NCBI GenBank assembly: GCA_002946415.1 | Contig: NJPS01000044.1 | Location: forward strand, 124,001 to 188,000 | Length of the DNA stretch: 64,000 nucleotides | DNA from: Rutstroemia sp. NJR-2017a BVV2 | Taxonomy: Eukaryota; Ascomycota; Leotiomycetes; Helotiales; Rutstroemiaceae | Direction of reading: 5' to 3' | Shown here: positions 56,768 to 64,000 of the stretch, piece after piece | Layout: each line of letters opens with the position of its first letter | How positions within the stretch are numbered: the stretch's first letter is position 1 | The notes under the pieces: generated by a model | Seen by the model: only the letters and a program-made list of their open reading frames with translations | Databases searched by the model: none | What the model was told of the DNA's origin: nothing | Made by a program: the position numbers and the translations under genes

Positions 56768-58268
56768 GATGGGGGTGATAGGGGATTGACCTAAATTGTA
56801 TAAAGATGTGATTATTAATAAGACGTTCTTATATATATTGACGGACGGTTTTTAACCTTCCTTGTGCAGCGAGTACAAAACTACGAATTAGGGAAAAGCG
56901 AGGTTTATGTGTAACACGGCGACTACGGCGACCGTAATCACATAATGACGCAGCTGGCTTTGCGCTTCACCAATCTCCCCGCGCCGCGCCGTGCCGCGCT
57001 ACTATAACCTTAACCTTTCTAGAAAGCCCTTTGGAAATGAAGAACTTCTTCTGATATTGAACAAGACTAGACACCGCGACGATATATATCATCACATGCA
57101 AACAAGCACTTCATAAACTCATTTCTGCCTCATCAGCCCGCGGAATACCTAAAATCATCGTCGCAGGAATCATACCCTGCGATTTGACCTCATTTAAGCT
57201 TTTAGTGTCTCTCCTGCAATACCACCCCCCATTCTCGCATCACGAGTCTAGCGTGAATCCTATTGGGTGAGTTTTTCTACAGATGTGCAACACAAATTTT
57301 GACGAAGGAGATCTGGCCATTGAAAGGGGAGGATGTGGATGGGTGGTGTGGGTGATGTGATGCAGCTAGGCGGATGTGCGTTGTGGATGGGTTTTCGGGA
57401 TGGCAACGGATATCGACGTCGATGATGATGGGAGTCGGTGTCGGAGAACAAGAAGAGCGAGCGAGCTCTCCCCCAGGCGCATCGGTTCGGAGAATGGGTG
57501 TAGTATATCGGATTTAGTAGCATGCCGGATGTAGCAGTACGCCGGAAGTAGAAGCTCAATCACAATTAAGCTCTTTCAGGTAATCGTTAATAGATTGCAA
57601 TTCTCTCCAGAGCTCAGATGAAGTCGGGACGCATCGTTCCCGACGGCCGAAATACGAACTTTCACTGGGGCTCGAACAGGGCGTTCACTTCACAAGGCTG
57701 GGATTTGAAACGTTGTTTGCCCTGAAGATCATCGTCGCTATCACTCCGAAGTGGAAGACGACGGCAAGAGCGTATGTCATGTGACTCAGGTCAGGCACGA
57801 GGTCAGATTCATGGCTAGCAAAGCTTAACATACATCGGCACGGATTTCCCATTATAGATTGAAGCAATTGGCCAATGGAAAGACGCCTCAATAACGCGTA
57901 CCCCTTACGAATTACCTGGTCAAAATATCCGGGACCGAGTTATCCAGTCATATATCTTGAGCTGATACAGTATGCTGTGCGCACGCTCATGGCCCACTTA
58001 AAAGATAAGCTGGGCATGACAAGCTTGGCATTCAGGTACCGGAGCTCACCTTCCTTTCGACCAATCACATCGCCTAGAGCTCTGTCCCTCCACGTCCCCA
58101 CCAACTTTACCTTCCTAAGTTGTGCCAAGCGTAATATATCTTATCGTTTGCTATCATTTCTACCCTGCATTATGATAGCTACCTGATGTTTACGTTAAAA
58201 GACGGACTTCTCCCATCTCGACGTCCATTACAGGCACGCTCTCTCACACTTGTTTCTCATCATTCAGG
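56768..58268. other. Divergent intergenic region
   Basis: Promoters of LDAH (-) and the sedolisin (+). No gene supported. A GC-rich spot (CCGCGCCGCGCCGTGCCGCGC type) lies near 56980-57000. Confidence 0.5.
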
Positions 58269-60537
58269 ATGTTGTTGCCAGTGTCACACATCGTCCTTGC
58301 CATTGCGGCAATTGTGAATGCTGCTCCATCACCAAACAGGCATGTCTTGCATGAGAAGCGGAATGCGCCGCCTTCGGATTGGGTAAAAGGTGCTCGGATC
58401 GAAGGAAGTGCAATTGTCCCCGTGCGGATTGGCTTAACCCAAACCAATCTCGAGAATGGAGCTGATTTTCTTGAGGAAGTGTAAGTGTTTGATCTAATAT
58501 ATGGTGCCAGGGACATTCAATAACTTGAAGCTAATATCCTTCAGTTCTAACCCCGCCTCCCCTAAGTATGGCCAATATTGGTCAGCCAAGGAAGTTCACG
58601 ACATGTTCGCACCACCAGAGGAGACTTTGAAATCGGTTAAAGCATGGCTTACGTCGTCTGGAATTCATCATTCGAGGATCTCGCATTACGAGAACAAGGG
58701 ATGGTTGGCATTCGATGCATCGGTTGCTGAAGCTGAGAGATTGCTTCTCACTAAGTTTCATGAGCACGAACACAAACACAGCCCGAGTGTCCGCGTCGGA
58801 TGTGACGAGTGAGTATACGGTTTATTGGATTCATGATCGAGCTAACATGATTGCCAGGTACCATGTTCCAGAGCACCTTGCGCCACACATCGACTACATC
58901 ACCCCTGGCGTTAAGCTCACTCCCGTCAAGAAGAGAAGCGTCAAGGTCAAGCGCGGAACACCATACGTCGAGAAGCGATCCAATAGAGTCGTAAAGACGT
59001 ATGAACATCAGAACTACACATGGACTCCACCTGCTGTGGCCAATCTCTCAAGCGACTTGCAAGGTTGCGGCACGAACATGACACCAACTTGTATCAAGGC
59101 GATGTACAAAATCCCAGACGCGACCAAGAAAACACCAGGAAACTCTCTCGGTCTTTATGAGCAGGGAGATTACTTCGCAGAGTCGGATATCGATCTTTTC
59201 TATGCTGAATACGCACCATGGGTCCCGCAAGGAACTTACCCTATTCCAGCACTTATTGACGGAGCCAACTACTCGGTGCCTGCTTATAGCGAGTTGAACG
59301 GTGGCGAAGCTGACATTGATATCGATATGGCGTAAGTGCTGATTCTAAATTATTGGACTATGTTTGTTGACAAGAACAGTTACGCCCTTATCTATCCTCA
59401 AACCGTTACTCTGTACCAAGTCGATGACCAAATTTATGAGCCGGAAGAGGTTGCTACTACGAACTTGTTCAACACCTTCCTTGATGCTCTTGATGGGGTA
59501 AGTGATCCGTGCTGCACGTGCGTTCATAGTCACTGACATCTTCTAGTCGTACTGTAACTACACTGCTTTCAACGAGACTGGAGATAACCCCAACATCGAC
59601 CCTGTCTACCCTGACCCACAACCAGGCGGATGGAACGGTATAACCCAATCCGATCTTGGTCTACTGCGTGTATGCTAACATTCATCCAGGTACACGTCAA
59701 TGCGGTGTCTTCAAACCAACAAACGTCATTTCCGCCTCCTACGGTCAAGCTGAATCCGATCTCCCAATCAACTACTCCAAGCGTCAGTGCAACGAATTCA
59801 TGAAGCTCGGACTCCAAGGTATCTCTATCCTTACCGCATCCGGCGATTACGGTGTTGGATCGTTCCCCGATGACGGAGATGCCAACGGATGTCTGGGTCC
59901 CGAAGGAACAATCTTCAACCCCCAATACCCCGGAAACTGCCCCTACATCACCTCCGTCGGCGGCACCATGCTGTACCCCTACCAGACCGTTCTCGACGCC
60001 GAAAGCGTCATGCACGTCAACCTAAGCGGAACCGCACAAAACTTCACCTCCTCAGGCGGTTTCTCAAATTACTTCCCCCAACCCAAGTACCAGAAAGCCG
60101 CAGTTGCGAAGTACTTCGCCACCGCCAACCTCACCTACCCATACTACTCCGAATTCGAAGTCGACGTCAACACCACCACCGGTCTATATAACCGTATCGG
60201 AAGAGGCTACCCGGATGTTTCCGCCAACGGAGCAGAATTCAGAGCGTATACTAATGGATACGATTACCATTACTATGGATCGAGTTTGGCGTCGCCGCTA
60301 TTCGCTTCGGTGTTGACGCTGATTAATGAGGAGAGATTTGCGGTGGGGAAGGGCCCGGTGGGGTTTGTGAATCCCGTGTTGTATGCGCATCCCGAGGTGC
60401 TGAATGATATTACGAATGGGACAAATGTGGGGTGTGGGAGTGAGGGGTTTAAGGCTGTGAAGGGCTGGGATCCGGCGACGGGTTTGGGGACGCCGAGTTA
60501 TCCGAAGATGAAGAAGTTGTTTTTGTCGTTGCCTTAG
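58269..60537 (+). CDS. Secreted sedolisin-type serine-carboxyl peptidase (S53)
   Basis: An acid tripeptidyl-peptidase-like enzyme of 668 residues in six exons: 58269-58480, 58545-58808, 58858-59331, 59380-59497, 59547-59637 and 59690-60537, all in frame. A signal peptide (MLLPVSHIVLAIAAIVNA) is followed by the pro-kumamolisin prodomain (SPKYGQYWSAKEVHDMFAPP, ISHYENKGWLAFDASV). The catalytic domain shows the Glu-Asp pair in GGEADIDIDMA, the oxyanion Asp in SASYGQAESDLP and the Ser in YGSSLASPLFASV. A calcium site is expected at the end (VKGWDPATGLGTPSYPKM). Several N-glycosylation sites. Such peptidases feed on protein at low pH and are common in plant-pathogenic fungi. Confidence 0.93.
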
Positions 60538-62637
60538 AGGGGAGGAGGGGGAGAAGGGGTTCATGAGTAGATTGGACTGAGGGGCATGGGGACGGTGACT
60601 TTTATGTATATATTGTATATGATATGGCATTTGGATCTTTTATGAAATAAAACAGGGGATAGTGAGTGAAGTGAAACGTAAATCGTAGAGCGTAAGTAGG
60701 ACCAGCGGTTTTCCCCAAGACCATGGACGCGGCATACCATACTATCCTGTAAGAAGTGATTATATGGTAAGACATATTTACATTACAGTAGTAGTTAGTG
60801 TAAGTGGGATTAAGGTTAAGAGTATGTAGGCTTACTTTTCATTTACAGGCCAATACTGCCCAGGGCGTGGAAGACATTGCGTGTGGGTAAGCGGTTGTGA
60901 TATTAAGTGATCTTCAGAACATGTGTGATATGTAGGTGGATTGTGGATAGTAGGTGGATAGATTGAGGCCAGGCTGCGAGAGCGGGAGGGTGAGAGGTTT
61001 TGGTGGTGGTAGTACTCCTTTCCCCTCTCCTCCTCATAACTAAATGTTACTCTTTGCTGCGTCCTACCACATGATAATTTCACCTTGATTCATCGGGAGG
61101 GGGAGCGAGTACTAGTGGGGGCTGTCAGTACCAGGGCTGCAAGTGTTAGGGCGAAGAGAGGGGAGGTAGTGGGTGCAAGTAAGTAAGTGAAGTGGATGCG
61201 AATAAAGAACTCAGCAACCGGTGAGAAATCGGCTTGGCGATGTCGCGAGCAAACTGAGTAAGACGGACGTTGCACAGTGCCAGTCCAATGGTATTACTGT
61301 ACTCCTCCAGGAATTGACCTTAAACGACTCACTATGTAACCTTATTGAGCCTCACATCCTATAATTAGTTACCACGACGGACAGGCTCCCTCACAGGAGA
61401 AATAGATAAGCGACCGGGATTGGCACACATATACCATGTGCTATAGTGCCAATCCCGGACGCTCAGTATTCCTACGAAGAGATATGTCAGATCTCCCACG
61501 CATGCCTACCTAATCGCGCAAGTCTGCGTCCAATGGAATTGAGCTGATGTCAGCAATGGGTCGTAGTCATCGGCTTTCGCTTACGCCGCGTGGTTGGCTT
61601 CCTGGCTTAAGCGAATACCGACGGTTATCATAAGATGGGCCGTGGAAGTGGGATCTGGCGTTCTGTTTATGCTGGAAGAGAAAGAGGACAGATAGTAAGT
61701 CAGGAATTTGTCATGGAAATATGATGGAAAGAACTAATGTGAAGATAGTCCTACTATATGAAGTGAAGGTACGAGTACCCCGTATGCAGATGTGCGGGTG
61801 GAACTGGGACTGACCCCGCTGAAAGTGGGGCGCGGGGCGAGAGACAACGTTTATCAAGGCTCGGCGGTGGAGAATTCCCATTTGCGCACATCCTACTGTG
61901 TAGATCGCACGGCAACTGTTCCAGGACGAGGGTTCTAGGACGAGGAGATATGATTCATCAGTGGTGATAAGGTTGTAAGAGTGAAGGAAGTACCGGGTGC
62001 TTGGCCAAAGTAGTTGTTGTCCTCGATATACATGTATACCACATACAAGGCAAGAGGCTGCTGACTATATGTCTTTCATTGAACCCGTACAGAGCAACCT
62101 TGCGACTATCTGTGGCGAGTTTTATGGCAATGGTTACACATCTTGATTTTGGAAGCGTTGGCTTATTCTTATACTCTAAAACATCGCCGCTTACGGGGCC
62201 CGTGTATGTGGATAGACACGCTAACAACCGTCTTTTAGCATAAGCACTTAAGCATATATAGGAGGTGCGTTCTCTTATGCGGCAGATGTGGCCATCAGCA
62301 ACGCCTCAAGTTATTGCGCACAAAAATTCGGTTTAATCCAACCGTCCGGCTGACCACCATTTATGAATTAGCAGCTTGCTACTGGGCCCTGCACGTAACA
62401 CAAATGCGATTGGCGTGTAGCACTCAACAGATCCTTCAGCTACTTAATTCCAAGTAATAACAATCTCATTACTATTCATTACATGCGTCATCTCCATCTC
62501 ACTCACTTCATATACCCTTCTCGAAGGAGGTTGCTGGTTTCTTCGAGAGAGAAAATTCCCCACAATTTTTTTTTCGGACTGTGTCGTGTCTGCGTTGCAT
62601 ATATATTTGAATTATATACATCTCAACAGCGACAACC
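60538..62637. other. Intergenic region
   Basis: No gene supported over 2.1 kb. It includes the inverted repeat at 61414-61458 and the leader of the rhodopsin-like gene. Confidence 0.5.
61414..61458. repeat. 13-bp perfect inverted repeat with inner hairpin
   Basis: Arms CCGGGATTGGCAC (61414-61426) and GTGCCAATCCCGG (61446-61458) are exact reverse complements. A second, overlapping pair, CACAT (61426-61430) and ATGTG (61436-61440), lies inside. Confidence 0.75.
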
Positions 62638-63994
62638 ATGAGCGACACCACACCTCCGCCAGAAGGCTGGATCAACCCTTCTGAAGCCCCGATGCACCCC
62701 AGGGCAGTGCTATTAATCGGACCCGTCACCGTGTTCTACTTTCTGGGTGTCGTCGCAATCATCCTCAGAATCTGGGCCAGGTACCTCACGAAGGTCTCCT
62801 GGCGGCTCTCGGACTATGCAGTCATCATTGCGTTTTTTTTCGGGACCGGATACGTTGCTATATGTTGGATAGGTGAGACTTGATATACATTAATTGGACT
62901 TCTGTTCTTTATCATTCTGTAACTAATACTGATCTCCTCACCCAGCGGCCGATCGTGGAGCGCTTGGCTACCCTGTGACTCGAGTAGCCGTTCCGGAGCA
63001 GATACTCATCCGCAAGGTAATCTAACCCTATTCGCATCTCTGTGACAAAAACTGCGCTAACAAAAGTTCCACTAGGTATTCTTCGCAGGCTGGCTCTTCC
63101 AATCCTGGGCTAACTCATTTATCCGGCTATCCATCCTCGACTTCATGCTGAAAGTGTTCCCCGTGAAGAAGTTCCGCCGCTTCGTGTACTTCCTCCAGGG
63201 CGCAACCATCGCCTACCTTGTTGCGTGCACAATTGTCTGGTTTGCTATCTGTCGCCCTTTCAGGTACAATTGGCTGCTTGGTCCGACGACGAGGAAGCAT
63301 TGCGGTAATCTTAGTGTTAATTTCCTTCTCAGCGCTATCTTCAATATCATTCTTGATGTCTGTATCATTGTTCTTCCCATGCCTATGCTCTGGAAACTAC
63401 ATATGAATACGCACAAGAAGGTTGCGCTTAGTTTTGTCTTTGGGCTGGGTATTTTGTAAGTCTCACAACACGGCTATGCTTTCCATCTGATAATCTAACA
63501 AACCCTCCAGCGTCTGTTTCGCTACCGGCTGGCGCACCTACAACGTCGTCGTCTTCTCCCGCCCGGAAGACCAAATCAACTTCACCGCCAGCATCATCGA
63601 AGACGCGCTGTGGTCCGGGCTAGAAATCACCCTCGGCATCATCAACGCCTGTCTCCCGGTAATCCAACCCGCCGCGCAGCGGCTCTGCAACTTCTCCTTC
63701 CTCCGCCTCATCACTTCCTCCACGAAAGCGTCCACCAAACAATCCCATATTTCCGCGGGGCCGCCGTCTAACTACTCGCGCTTTACGTCTTGGGTGCGTC
63801 TGGGCAATCCGAAGGATGAGCCAAAAGGTGGCATTCAGCGCGCGGTGGAGTATTCAGTGGATATTGAGTCGGAGTCGGGGAGGAATATTCGGTTGGATGA
63901 TATGGGGTCGATGACGGGTTTGGCGGGGCGGACTGAGGAGATTTATCATGATCCTTTGACGAATCAGTATTCGGAACGGAAGACTCTTTCTTGA
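62638..63994 (+). CDS. Fungal rhodopsin-domain seven-helix membrane protein (Pth11-like, without CFEM)
   Basis: A 389-residue integral membrane protein in four exons: 62638-62872, 62946-63016, 63076-63455 and 63511-63994, all in frame; the stop is just inside the right edge. Helices: LLIGPVTVFYFLGVVAIILRIWARY, LSDYAVIIAFFFGTGYVAICWI, FFAGWLFQSWANSFIRLSILDF, GATIAYLVACTIVWFAICRPF, FLLSAIFNIILDVCIIVLPMPMLWKL, VALSFVFGLGIFVCFATGWRTY and ASIIEDALWSGLEITLGIINACLP. The motifs SVNFLLSAIFNIILDVCIIVLPMP and WSGLEITLGIINACLP are typical of this large family, some members of which are receptors in surface sensing. A polar, acidic C-terminal tail follows. The ligand is unknown. Confidence 0.92.
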
Positions 63995-64000
63995 TGCCGG

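Overview
The window is nuclear DNA of a filamentous ascomycete, most likely a leotiomycete of the Botrytis/Sclerotinia type (the class is inference). Evidence: short introns (45-180 bp, GTAAGT-like donors, CTAAC-like branch sites, AG acceptors), fungal-only families (CFEM, DUF3176, fungal rhodopsin-like membrane proteins, sedolisins), CT-rich leaders and long AT-rich intergenic stretches. No prokaryotic operon, rRNA, CRISPR array or convincing tRNA was seen. Exon boundaries were worked out by reading splice signals and checking that frames join; most models close exactly in frame.

Layout. 1-9 kb: an ABC multidrug transporter cut by the left edge, a 3.8 kb empty stretch, and the INO80 subunit Arp8. 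9-24 kb: a CFEM GPI protein, a single-pass membrane protein, a 1748-residue ankyrin protein whose N-terminus carries a nucleotidyltransferase-like signature, and a tandem chromodomain protein. 24-34 kb: a CT-rich leader with a 5'UTR intron, a small Trp-rich zinc-ribbon protein, then the most interesting locus: a patatin-like/subtilisin fusion (27941-30350) convergent with a candidate gasdermin (30438-31307). The ubiquitin-conjugating enzyme Ubc1 follows. 34-48 kb: proteasome ATPase Rpt2, a broken ACR3 arsenite permease, an AT-rich stretch with monooxygenase relics, a DUF3176 membrane protein, a promethin-like protein, a hydrophilic stress-type protein and a decayed O-methyltransferase. 48-64 kb: an MCT-type transporter, a CorA-like protein with a coding minisatellite, an LDAH-type lipid-droplet hydrolase, a sedolisin peptidase and a rhodopsin-like seven-helix protein.

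How genes may work together. The patatin/S8 and gasdermin pair resembles the fungal protease-gasdermin cell death modules (Podospora HET-Q2/HET-Q1; Neurospora RCD-1 is the same gasdermin family), in which a subtilase removes an inhibitory C-terminal tail so that the gasdermin forms membrane pores. Here the protease has an intact catalytic set but is fused to a patatin domain that lacks the serine nucleophile, suggesting a pseudo-enzyme sensor. Conserved housekeeping genes (Arp8, Ubc1, Rpt2, LDAH) alternate with accessory genes, several of them broken (ACR3, O-methyltransferase, monooxygenase).
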